Positions 6,864-13,140 of a stretch of DNA of 13,140 bases are shown piece after piece. How positions within the stretch are numbered: the stretch's first letter is position 1; each line of letters begins with the position of its first letter. The DNA is taken from NCBI GenBank assembly GCA_005791685.1, contig SXVG01000100.1, forward strand, positions 1 through 13,140. The letters run 5' to 3'. The position numbers and the translations under genes are program-made. The notes below the pieces were generated by a model. It searched no databases. It had not been told where the DNA came from and worked only from the letters and a program-made list of their open reading frames with translations. This DNA is from Methylotenera sp. Its GTDB lineage: Bacteria > Pseudomonadota > Gammaproteobacteria > Burkholderiales > Methylophilaceae.

Positions 6864-8122
6864 GCTTTTGCTCCATCTGATTTTGCGTGTTTTTTTCGGT
6901 AATTCTTTAAGAATCTGGCGATACGGTGGATGGCTTCAGTCAAGTCATCGACATTGGGTAAAAACACCACGCGGAAATGATCCGGCGCATGCCAATTAAA
7001 CCCCGAACCCTGCACCAATAAGACTTTTTCTTCCAACAACAAATCCAAAATAAATTGCTGGTCATTGGCAATCGGGTAAATGGCTGGGTCTAACCTAGGG
7101 AACAAATACATGGCGGCCGCTGGCTTGCTGCAGGTCACCCCGGGGATAGCCGTCAACAGTTCATAAGCCACATCGCGTTGCTTGCATAAGCGCCCATCGG
7201 CTGCCACCAAATCGTCTATGCTTTGATAGCCACCCAGCGCCGTTTGTATGGCCAATTGGCCAGGCACATTGGCACACAAGCGCATGGAAGCCAACATGTT
7301 CAAACCTTCGATGTAATCACTGGCGTGTTTCTTTTCACCGCTTAATATCATCCAACCGGCACGGTAGCCGCAAGTGCGGTAATTTTTAGACAAGCCATTA
7401 AAGGTGACGAATAAAATATCGTCGGCCATGGAGGCAATGGAGGTGTGGGTATGACCGTCGTAGAGCACTTTGTCGTAAATTTCATCGGCAAAAACAACCA
7501 AGCCATGCCGCCTAGCAATGTCTATGATGCCTTGCAAAACCGCCGGTGGGTACAAGGCGCCGGTAGGGTTATTCGGGTTAATCACTACAATGCCGCGTGT
7601 GTTGGCGGTGATTTTGGCTTCTATGTCTATTAGGTCTGGCATCCAACCCGTGGCTTCATCGCACAAATAATGCCGCGCCGTGCCGCCGGCCAAAGTCACG
7701 GCCGCCGTCCACAAGGGGTAATCTGGCATGGGCACCAACACTTGATCGCCGTTATTTAACAAGCCTTGCATGGCCATGACAATGAGTTCGGACACGCCAT
7801 TACCGATAATGATGTCATCCACCGTCACGCCTTTAATGTGCTTGGCTTGCGTGCTGTGCATGATGGCTTTACGCGGTTCGAACAAACCTTTGCTGTCGGT
7901 GTAACCACCGGCTTTAGCCATGTTGCGTATCACGTCTTGCTGTATCTCTTCCGGCACTTCAAAGCCAAAGGCCGCCGGATTGCCTATATTCAATTTGATG
8001 ATGCGCTGGCCTTCTTCTTCCATTTGACGGGCGCGTTGCAACACCGGGCCACGTATGTCATAGCAGACGTTAGCCAGCTTGTCGGATTTCTTTAATTTTT
8101 TTTGATTGGGTGATTGCATCAT
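6860..8122 (-). CDS. alaA: Alanine aminotransferase AlaA-type (PLP class I)
   Basis: 420 residues. It closely resembles E. coli AlaA (YfbQ), the main glutamate-pyruvate aminotransferase: ANVCYDIRGPVL near the N-terminus, LNIGNPAAFGFE (44-55), IGNGVSELIVMAMQ, INPNNPTGA (181-189), FADEIYDK (211-218) with D213, the PLP lysine K246 in FNGLSKNYR, LASMRLCANVPGQLAIQTALGGYQS, and the carboxylate-binding R384 in DHFRVV. It has a lysine-rich N-terminal stretch of about ten residues beyond E. coli AlaA. There are tandem ATG codons (8122 and 8119) with no strong ribosome site. It leads the alaA-hom-thrC-thyA-folA run and its stop overlaps hom by 4 nt. The related AlaC family is less likely given the CYDIRGP and RLCANVP signatures. 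Confidence 0.92.
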   Translation of the reverse strand: MMQSPNQKKLKKSDKLANVCYDIRGPVLQRARQMEEEGQRIIKLNIGNPAAFGFEVPEEIQQDVIRNMAKAGGYTDSKGLFEPRKAIMHSTQAKHIKGVTVDDIIIGNGVSELIVMAMQGLLNNGDQVLVPMPDYPLWTAAVTLAGGTARHYLCDEATGWMPDLIDIEAKITANTRGIVVINPNNPTGALYPPAVLQGIIDIARRHGLVVFADEIYDKVLYDGHTHTSIASMADDILFVTFNGLSKNYRTCGYRAGWMILSGEKKHASDYIEGLNMLASMRLCANVPGQLAIQTALGGYQSIDDLVAADGRLCKQRDVAYELLTAIPGVTCSKPAAAMYLFPRLDPAIYPIANDQQFILDLLLEEKVLLVQGSGFNWHAPDHFRVVFLPNVDDLTEAIHRIARFLKNYRKKHAKSDGAKA

Positions 8123-8238
8123 GCCAGGCCAGCCGATTAATTTTTAATTAATAAAGCGCAATAGTTAAAGGTGCTAGTTTACATTAGAATGGCCATTTGG
8201 TTCAATGTAAGCCAGTTTAGACGACCCGAGTAGCGCCC
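8123..8238. promoter_or_regulatory. Divergent promoter region, alaA / Mth938-like gene
   Basis: A 116-bp AT-rich spacer between divergent genes. For the + strand, TTTACA (8178-8183), a 17-nt gap and TTCAAT (8201-8206) form a plausible sigma-70 promoter. For the minus strand, TTGAAC (8205-8200), an 18-nt gap and TAAACT (8181-8176) form a weaker one; the two would overlap face to face. The overlap contains inverted arms TTACATT (8179-8185) and AATGTAA (8204-8210) and, between them, the perfect palindrome AATGGCCATT (8188-8197). A regulator bound there could control both directions. Promoter boxes are matched by eye and are not certain. Confidence 0.45.
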
Positions 8239-8619
8239 ATGAAATTGCACTTAAACACACAAACAAACTTAAACTTAATCACCGCTTACAGCGAGGCTTA
8301 CATCGAAGTCAATAAGCAGCGTTTTGGCCACAGCCTCATCGTCTTACCGGACCTGTGCTTGCACGATTGGCAGGTCCAAGACTACGCCGACCTTGGGCCT
8401 AGCCAACTGGCCAAATTAATCGAATTGCACCGCAGTCATCGGGTCGAAGTCTTGCTACTCGGCACAGGCACACAACAGCATTTTTTAACGGGCGCACCTT
8501 ATTTGGCTCTGGCAGAAAAAGGCATCGCCATCGAATGCATGAGCACGGCGGCCGCCTGCCGCACCTACAACATCTTAATGAGTGAAGGCCGGCAAGTGTT
8601 GGCTGCCTTGATTTTGTAA
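8239..8619 (+). CDS. Mth938-like (DUF498 / NDUFAF3 fold) protein
   Basis: 126 residues, full length for this small soluble family. The signature is clear: VEVLLLGTGTQQHFL (69-83), then EKGIAIECMSTAAACRTYNILMSEGRQVLAALIL at the C-terminus. The human homologue NDUFAF3 helps assemble respiratory complex I; the bacterial members lack an agreed function, so none is assigned. No signal peptide or membrane segment is visible. The ATG is preceded by only a weak GAG (about 12 nt upstream). It is transcribed away from alaA and ends 9 nt from the lipoprotein stop on the other strand, with no obvious terminator between them. Unlike the neighbouring decarboxylase gene it uses no ATA isoleucine codon. Confidence 0.88.
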   Translation: MKLHLNTQTNLNLITAYSEAYIEVNKQRFGHSLIVLPDLCLHDWQVQDYADLGPSQLAKLIELHRSHRVEVLLLGTGTQQHFLTGAPYLALAEKGIAIECMSTAAACRTYNILMSEGRQVLAALIL

Positions 8620-8628
8620 AAAGGAAAC

Positions 8629-9183
8629 TTAAGGCTGAGCTGTGCGGCTAAAGGTAATTTGCAAACCGCGATCGATAATTTGCATGGCTTTAACTTGGTA
8701 CACGCTTGTGCCAAACTTCAAATCTTGAGGCTTAAAGGCATACAAACTCACGCCGTTTAATTTTTCCGCGGCCAGGCTTTGCGCCACCACGTTGGCAAAT
8801 TCCATGTAACTGGTCTTCTCACCGTCCAGACTAAGCTGATCCACTTCCACTTCGTTTAACACAATGGCATTGGCCACGGCATCAAACTGCAATTCACCCG
8901 ACACCGTCACCTTACCTGTGAACGACTTAGCACTTGGTGTATGGCTGAGTTTTACATCAAAACGGGTTTCCATGCGGCCGCTTTTTTGCTCGAACTTAAC
9001 CACGGGATTGAGTAAGGAAACTTGAAAAACTTTGAGTAGCGGTATGGGCGCCACAAAGCGCTCGTGTATTTTTCTCTGAACTTGCTGCGCACTTAAACGA
9101 TAAGTGCGCTCTGGCATGCTGACGCAGGCAACCAGAAGGCTGGCGGCCAATAACACAACAGCGTAACCGCGCGTCATCGGCAC
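8629..9183 (-). CDS. DUF1439 lipoprotein (YceB-like)
   Basis: 184 residues with a type II signal peptide: a positive start (MTRGY), a hydrophobic run VVLLAASLLVA and the lipobox LLVAC with C20 as the lipidated residue. The residue after Cys is Val, not Asp, which in the enterobacterial sorting rule favours the outer membrane. The rest matches DUF1439: RTYRLSAQQVQRKI near the N-terminus and a beta-rich body with VSLLNPVVKF, GKVTVSGELQFD and LKFGTSVYQVKAMQI. The function of the family is unknown. The longest frame begins with GTG (9183-9181); ATG two codons later (9177) is equally credible because neither has a good ribosome site. It lies 14 nt after fabB, so it is probably the third gene of the fabA-fabB unit. 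Confidence 0.85.
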   Translation of the reverse strand: MPMTRGYAVVLLAASLLVACVSMPERTYRLSAQQVQRKIHERFVAPIPLLKVFQVSLLNPVVKFEQKSGRMETRFDVKLSHTPSAKSFTGKVTVSGELQFDAVANAIVLNEVEVDQLSLDGEKTSYMEFANVVAQSLAAEKLNGVSLYAFKPQDLKFGTSVYQVKAMQIIDRGLQITFSRTAQP

Positions 9184-9197
9184 TTAAGTTTGCTTTA

Positions 9198-10430
9198 CTA
9201 CAGATTTTTAGTGGATAAGGTCAGCGTGGCGTTGGTGCCACCAAAACCGAAGCTATTGGATAAGGCGGTCTCGATTTTAACGTTGTCTAGTCGGCTGCGC
9301 ACGATGTTCAAGCCCTCGGCCGCCGGGTCCAGCGTTTCTATATTGGCCGATGCGGCGATGAAGTTATGCTGCATCATGAGCAAGGTATAAATCGCCTCAT
9401 TAACGCCCGCCGCGCCCAGCGCATGGCCAGACAAGGATTTGGTTGAGGCTATCGCTGGCTGTTGGTTTAAGCCGCTTGCACCGAATACTTCGCGTATGGC
9501 TTCCAACTCTTTGGTGTCGCCCACCGGCGTGCTGGTGCCGTGGGTGTTGATGTAATCAATGTTACTGTCCACGCCTTGTAGGGCTTGACGCATGCAACGC
9601 ACCGCGCCCTCGCCGCTAGGGGCGACCATGTCGTAGCCGTCTGATGTGGCGCCGTAACCCACCACTTCAGCAATGATGCGGGCACCACGGGCTTTAGCGT
9701 GTTCGTACTCTTCTAACACCAATATGCCGCCGCCGCCCGATATAACAAAACCGTCCCGATTGGCATCGTAGGTGCGTGAGGCTTGGTCTGGCATTTCGTT
9801 GTATTTGCTGCTTAAGGCGCCCATGGCGTCGAATAAGAAAGACATGGTCCAATGCTCTTCCTCACCGCCGCCGGCAAATACAATATCTTGTTTGCCCAAT
9901 TGAATTTGCTCAACACCAGCACCTATGCAATGTGCACTGGTGGAACAAGCGGAACTGATGCCGTAGTTCACCCCTTTGATTTTGGCGCCGGTGGCCAAAC
10001 AAGCCGCAATGCCACTGGACATAGTTTTGGTGACCATGTACGGGCCGACGCGACGTATGCCTTTGTCGCGCAGGGTATTGGTGGCTTCCAGCATGCTTTC
10101 GGTGGAGGTGCCGCCCGCCCCTACGATTAAGCCGGTGCGCACATTGGACACCAATTCTTCTGGCAACTTGGCATCGGCAATCGCCTCTTGCATGGCCAAC
10201 CAAGCGTAAGCATGGCCTTTAGCCATGAAACGCAATAATTTGCGATCAATCAGCTCATCGACGTTTAAGTTTTTAATGGAGCCTGCCACGTTAGAGCGCA
10301 ATCCATTATCGGCATACTCTTGCTGAAAAGTGATGCCAGACCGGCCATTTTTTAGGCTATCTAAGACTTCAGACTGATTGTTTCCTAAACTGGAAACTAT
10401 CCCCATACCCGTAACTACGACACGACGCAT
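9198..10430 (-). CDS. fabB: Beta-ketoacyl-ACP synthase I
   Basis: 410 residues. It condenses malonyl-ACP with acyl-ACP and, in the FabB class, elongates the cis-3-decenoyl intermediate made by FabA, so it is needed for unsaturated fatty acids. It matches E. coli FabB rather than FabF: GRSGITF near the N-terminus, VNYGISSACSTSAHCIG with the nucleophile C162, HCIGAGVEQIQLGKQDIVFAGGGEE, THGTSTPVGD with H297, and KSLSGHALGAAG with K331 and H336, completing the Cys-His-His triad. The C-terminal SNSFGFGGTNATL is intact. GGAG 6 nt upstream of ATG supports the start. It follows fabA by 42 nt on the same strand; together they form the classic anaerobic unsaturated fatty acid pair. Confidence 0.96.
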   Translation of the reverse strand: MRRVVVTGMGIVSSLGNNQSEVLDSLKNGRSGITFQQEYADNGLRSNVAGSIKNLNVDELIDRKLLRFMAKGHAYAWLAMQEAIADAKLPEELVSNVRTGLIVGAGGTSTESMLEATNTLRDKGIRRVGPYMVTKTMSSGIAACLATGAKIKGVNYGISSACSTSAHCIGAGVEQIQLGKQDIVFAGGGEEEHWTMSFLFDAMGALSSKYNEMPDQASRTYDANRDGFVISGGGGILVLEEYEHAKARGARIIAEVVGYGATSDGYDMVAPSGEGAVRCMRQALQGVDSNIDYINTHGTSTPVGDTKELEAIREVFGASGLNQQPAIASTKSLSGHALGAAGVNEAIYTLLMMQHNFIAASANIETLDPAAEGLNIVRSRLDNVKIETALSNSFGFGGTNATLTLSTKNL

Positions 10431-10472
10431 CTCGCGCTCCCTTAAACTCTTTTTTATTATTGAACGGATGAA

Positions 10473-10988
10473 TTAAAAATTATCTGTTCTGGTAAACAAA
10501 CCCACACGCAAATCATTGGCGGCGTAGATTTCACGGCCGTCTAAACTCATGGTGGCATCGGCCACACCCATGACCAATTTACGCATAATGACCCGCTTTA
10601 AATCGATAGTGTACGTTGCCATTTTAGCGCTAGGCAAGACTTGGCCGGTAAATTTTACCTCGCCTGCTCCCAGCGCGCGACCGCGACCTGGGCCACCCGC
10701 CCAACCCAAATAAAAGCCTACCAACTGCCACATGGCATCCAAGCCTAAACAACCTGGCATCACTGGGTCGCCGGTAAAGTGGCAATCAAAAAACCACAAA
10801 TCCGGCTTGATATCGAGCTCAGCGATGATTTGACCGTTGCCATATTTACCGCCGTCTTCGGTAATCGATACGATGCGATCAAACATCAACATGGGCGGCA
10901 AAGGTAGTTGCGCATTACCCTCACCAAACATTTCCCCACGACCGCATTTAAGCAATTCTTCTTTGGTAAAGCTATTTTGTTTTGTCAT
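10473..10988 (-). CDS. fabA: 3-hydroxydecanoyl-ACP dehydratase/isomerase
   Basis: 171 residues, one shorter than E. coli FabA. It dehydrates 3-hydroxydecanoyl-ACP and isomerises trans-2- to cis-3-decenoyl-ACP, introducing the double bond for unsaturated fatty acids. Catalytic H70 (FFDCHFTGDPVMPG) and D84 (CLGLDAMWQLVGFYLGW) are present. GRALGAGEVKFTGQVLP and the C-terminal DLRVGLF are family hallmarks. The isomerase-competent FabA type is favoured over FabZ by length and by CLGLDAMWQL. The ATG is preceded by an A-rich stretch without a clear ribosome site. It heads the fabA-fabB-lipoprotein unit and is divergent from the MoxR-type gene. I saw no convincing FabR or FadR operator in the spacer. 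Confidence 0.96.
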   Translation of the reverse strand: MTKQNSFTKEELLKCGRGEMFGEGNAQLPLPPMLMFDRIVSITEDGGKYGNGQIIAELDIKPDLWFFDCHFTGDPVMPGCLGLDAMWQLVGFYLGWAGGPGRGRALGAGEVKFTGQVLPSAKMATYTIDLKRVIMRKLVMGVADATMSLDGREIYAANDLRVGLFTRTDNF

Positions 10989-11059
10989 TATTTTTTAGAT
11001 GGCACATTAATTTAGGTTGGAATTGCCAGCGCCGTTAAAGCGGTGGCGTGCGTATGGAA

Positions 11060-11081
11060 TTATCCACTATTTTTATCCACT
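11060..11081 (+). promoter_or_regulatory. Tandem DnaA-box-like sequences upstream of fabA
   Basis: TTATCCACT occurs twice, at 11060-11068 and 11073-11081, 13 bp apart start to start. Each differs from the DnaA box TTATCCACA only in the last base. They lie about 70-95 nt upstream of the fabA start and about 140-160 nt upstream of the MoxR-type start, within the divergent spacer. They could bind DnaA as a regulator, bind another factor, or be chance. No replication genes, AT-rich unwinding region or further boxes are present, so this is not an origin. Confidence 0.4.
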
Positions 11082-11088
11082 GTGGGCA

Positions 11089-11118
11089 TTCAGACTAACA
11101 TGAGCATGAAACTTTAAT
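11089..11118 (+). promoter_or_regulatory. Possible sigma-70 promoter for the MoxR-type gene
   Basis: TTCAGA (11089-11094) and TTTAAT (11113-11118) are separated by 18 nt and match the -35 and -10 boxes at four and five of six positions. A start near 11126 would give a leader of about 95 nt. The gene's ribosome site, AGGA, lies 9 nt before ATG. The match is by eye and the -35 box is weak, so this is tentative. Confidence 0.28.
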
Positions 11119-11220
11119 GTCACCCTTGCTAACTGGCCCATACCCAAATCCAGCCAAAACCAGTAAACTACAGGCGATCATGTTACAAATTCCAAGCAAT
11201 CACTTTTAGGAACACTTTCA

Positions 11221-12237
11221 ATGAGCGACACACAATTAGTCGATTGGCGTAACCACGCCCTGACCTTAGAAGCCGAAGTCAACAAAGTAGTGGTGGGCCA
11301 AGAAAACCCGGTGCGATTAATGACCACGTCCATTTTTGCCCGTGGCCACGTGTTGCTAGAAGGCGATGTGGGGGTGGGTAAAACCACCTTGCTACGCGCC
11401 TTCACACGCGGCATAGGCGGGGCCTACCAACGCATAGAAGGCACCATCGATTTAATGCCCAACGATTTGGTCTACCACACCTATTTAGGGGAAGACGGCA
11501 AGCCACACGTCAGCGCTGGACCCTTGCTCATGGCGGGGGAAAATTTATCGGTTTTTTTCTTCAATGAAATTAACCGCGCACGCCCACAAGTGCACTCATT
11601 GCTATTAAGGGTGATGGCCGAACGTTCACTCACCGCCTTCAACAAAGAACATTACTTCCCACACATGCTGGTGTTTGCCGACCGCAACCAAGTGGAAAAA
11701 GAAGAAACCTTTGACATCCCGTCTGCCGCGCGCGATCGCTTTATGATGGAAATCCCCATCGTCGTGCCCTCAGACGCGGCCATCATGGAATCCTTGGTGT
11801 TTGATACGCGCTTCCATGACGTGGATGCCTTAGTTGGCAGTGTGCCGGCCGATTTATTGCAATTTGACCAATTAAACCATTTTGCCGCCACCTTGCAAAA
11901 CAGCATCAGCGCCAGCCCTACCCTGCGCCATTATGTGCTGGATCTATGGCGCGCCACTAAAAACCCCAGCGAATTTGGCATCAAAATATCCGGGGTAGAC
12001 ATGAATCGCTTGGTGCTGTCTGGCGCCAGCCCGCGTGGCATGGGCATGGTGTTACGGGCAGCTAGGGTGAACGCTTGGTTAAATAATCGCACGGCCGTGT
12101 TGCCCGAAGACATCCATGCGGTGTTTCATGCCACGGTGGCGCACCGTTTGGTGTTTAGCCCGGTTTATGAAATGCGTCGCACCGAGATTGCCCGCGAAAT
12201 GCTCAGTGGCATTATCCATGCCATCGCCACGCCTTAA
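11221..12237 (+). CDS. MoxR-family AAA+ ATPase (MxaR-like)
   Basis: 338 residues, a single AAA+ module of the MoxR class; such ATPases act as chaperones that mature or insert partners, usually with a VWA/DUF58 protein encoded next door. Walker A is GDVGVGKT (48-55). The Walker B region reads VFFFNEINRARPQVH (111-125), with Asn115 where Asp is normal and the catalytic Glu116 kept. The sensor 1 segment is VFADRNQVEKEETF (151-164) in place of the usual ATQNP; the arginine-finger region is AARDRF (169-174); the sensor 2 segment is GASPRGMGMVLRAARVNAW. EGTIDLMPNDL and the FFFNEINRARPQVH pattern recall MxaR/MoxR of methanol dehydrogenase clusters, from memory. AGGA 9 nt before ATG supports the start. 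A DUF58 gene follows after 18 nt. Confidence 0.9.
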   Translation: MSDTQLVDWRNHALTLEAEVNKVVVGQENPVRLMTTSIFARGHVLLEGDVGVGKTTLLRAFTRGIGGAYQRIEGTIDLMPNDLVYHTYLGEDGKPHVSAGPLLMAGENLSVFFFNEINRARPQVHSLLLRVMAERSLTAFNKEHYFPHMLVFADRNQVEKEETFDIPSAARDRFMMEIPIVVPSDAAIMESLVFDTRFHDVDALVGSVPADLLQFDQLNHFAATLQNSISASPTLRHYVLDLWRATKNPSEFGIKISGVDMNRLVLSGASPRGMGMVLRAARVNAWLNNRTAVLPEDIHAVFHATVAHRLVFSPVYEMRRTEIAREMLSGIIHAIATP

Positions 12238-12255
12238 GTTCGCCTCCACAGCCCC

Positions 12256-13125
12256 ATGGCCATGCTAGCACCGCACATCAAAGAATTTAGCTACCACATC
12301 GCCTGGCGCTCGCACTCGCGTCGGCCTGGTCGGCATAAAAGCAATCAGCGCGGCATGGGCATTGAGTTTCGTGGCCACACTACGCTATTGGCTTACCCTG
12401 ACCCGCGCCGCATAGACATACGGCAAACCATACGTGACCCGCTAGAGCAAATTCATGTGCGTCTGTTTAACCAAAAAAGCGTCACCCCGGTGTTTGTGCT
12501 GTGTGACTTGTCCGGCTCCATGCAATACGGCGCCCAGCAGAAAAAACTGGCCGTGGCCGCCGACATTGCCCAATCGGTCGCCCAGTCCGCCACACGCAAT
12601 CGCGACTTGGTCGGCTTCATAGGCTTTGATGACGTGGTACGCGAAGATTGGCTATGCACGCTTTCTGCACGGCCGCACAGCATACTGGAAATGACGGAAC
12701 AGCTCAGGGACTACGTCGCTGCCGAAGTGGGCAGTCGCGGCATTGTAGACACGGTTAACCTATTGCCACGTGAACGTTCGCTGATTTTTATGGTGTCGGA
12801 CTTTCACATGCCTATCGCCGATTTAGAGGAGTCGCTCATCCTAATGCAACGCCACCACATCGTCCCGGTGGTGCTATGGGATACGTCCGAATACAGCGAT
12901 TTGCCGGAATTTGGCATCACCCACGTGACCGACCCTGAAACCGGCATGAAACGCACCCTGTTCTTACGCCAAGCCTACCGCGAGCGGATTTTGCTAAGCT
13001 TTGCCGAACGCCGCCTGGCCATTCAAAACGTATTTTCCCGCTACGACATGCAGCCCTTCTTTGTGGAAAATCGCTTTGATGCTGACCTATTAACCGACTA
13101 TTTCCACCAATACGTGGCCGCTTAA
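12256..13125 (+). CDS. DUF58 protein with VWA-type MIDAS (MxaS-like)
   Basis: 289 residues. DUF58 proteins pair with MoxR ATPases and carry a von Willebrand A-like fold. The DUF58 signature is present in variant form: GRHKSNQRGMGIEFRGHTTL (25-44) and PDPRRIDIRQTIRDPLEQIHVRLFN (48-72). The metal site DLSGSM (84-89) is intact, and SDFHMP (181-186) is the later acidic loop. No transmembrane helices are visible, whereas many DUF58 proteins have two N-terminal ones, so this member looks cytosolic like MxaS. It starts at ATG 12256 (an alternative ATG lies at 12262) without a clear ribosome site, 18 nt after the ATPase gene, suggesting coupling. Only 15 bases follow its stop, so any further genes of the cluster are out of view. 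A role in maturing a periplasmic enzyme is inference. Confidence 0.87.
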   Translation: MAMLAPHIKEFSYHIAWRSHSRRPGRHKSNQRGMGIEFRGHTTLLAYPDPRRIDIRQTIRDPLEQIHVRLFNQKSVTPVFVLCDLSGSMQYGAQQKKLAVAADIAQSVAQSATRNRDLVGFIGFDDVVREDWLCTLSARPHSILEMTEQLRDYVAAEVGSRGIVDTVNLLPRERSLIFMVSDFHMPIADLEESLILMQRHHIVPVVLWDTSEYSDLPEFGITHVTDPETGMKRTLFLRQAYRERILLSFAERRLAIQNVFSRYDMQPFFVENRFDADLLTDYFHQYVAA

Positions 13126-13140
13126 ACCGACGAGTTCATC

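Noticed and set aside
8136..8152. AT-only inverted repeat (ATTAA...TTAAT) as a terminator
   Set aside because: The stem is five A/T pairs with no GC content, and it lies upstream of alaA, where a terminator is not expected.
8620..8628. Terminator between the Mth938-like gene and the lipoprotein gene
   Set aside because: The 9-nt gap and the gene ends around it show no stem followed by a T-run on either strand.
11041..11100. Replication origin
   Set aside because: Only two near-match DnaA boxes, no dnaA/dnaN neighbours and no clear unwinding region.

Overview
The window reads as compact chromosome of a betaproteobacterium with roughly even GC. The dCTP deaminase, AlaA, Hom, ThrC and Mth938-like proteins all look betaproteobacterial. 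A FabA/FabB pair and a MoxR + DUF58 pair resembling MxaR/MxaS point, weakly, to Nitrosomonadales such as Methylophilaceae or Gallionellaceae. That placement is inference, made without a database search.

Left part (1-2782): the 3' end of dcd is followed 17 nt later by a full-length class-I Lys/Arg/Orn decarboxylase on the + strand. The next 307 bases hold no gene. They contain several short intergenic repeat families, including 26-nt inverted arms 155 nt apart.

Centre (2783-8122, minus strand): a tight five-gene run, alaA-hom-thrC-thyA-folA. Two junctions are 4-nt TTGA overlaps (alaA/hom and thyA/folA), thrC/thyA is 3 nt apart, and hom/thrC is separated by 56 nt holding a strong hairpin. It joins alanine transamination, homoserine-to-threonine synthesis and the thymidylate/dihydrofolate cycle: ThyA makes dihydrofolate and FolA reduces it.

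An AT-rich divergent promoter region (8123-8238) separates alaA from a + strand Mth938/NDUFAF3-like gene. That gene converges with a minus-strand run fabA-fabB-DUF1439 lipoprotein (10988 down to 8629), which covers unsaturated fatty acid synthesis plus a small envelope lipoprotein.

Right part (10989-13140): a divergent 232-nt spacer with two DnaA-box-like sequences leads into a + strand pair, a MoxR-type AAA+ ATPase and a soluble DUF58/VWA protein. The pair resembles mxaR-mxaS of methanol dehydrogenase clusters but is not preceded by the dehydrogenase genes, and it continues past the window edge. It is the best candidate for unusual biology here; most of the rest is housekeeping.
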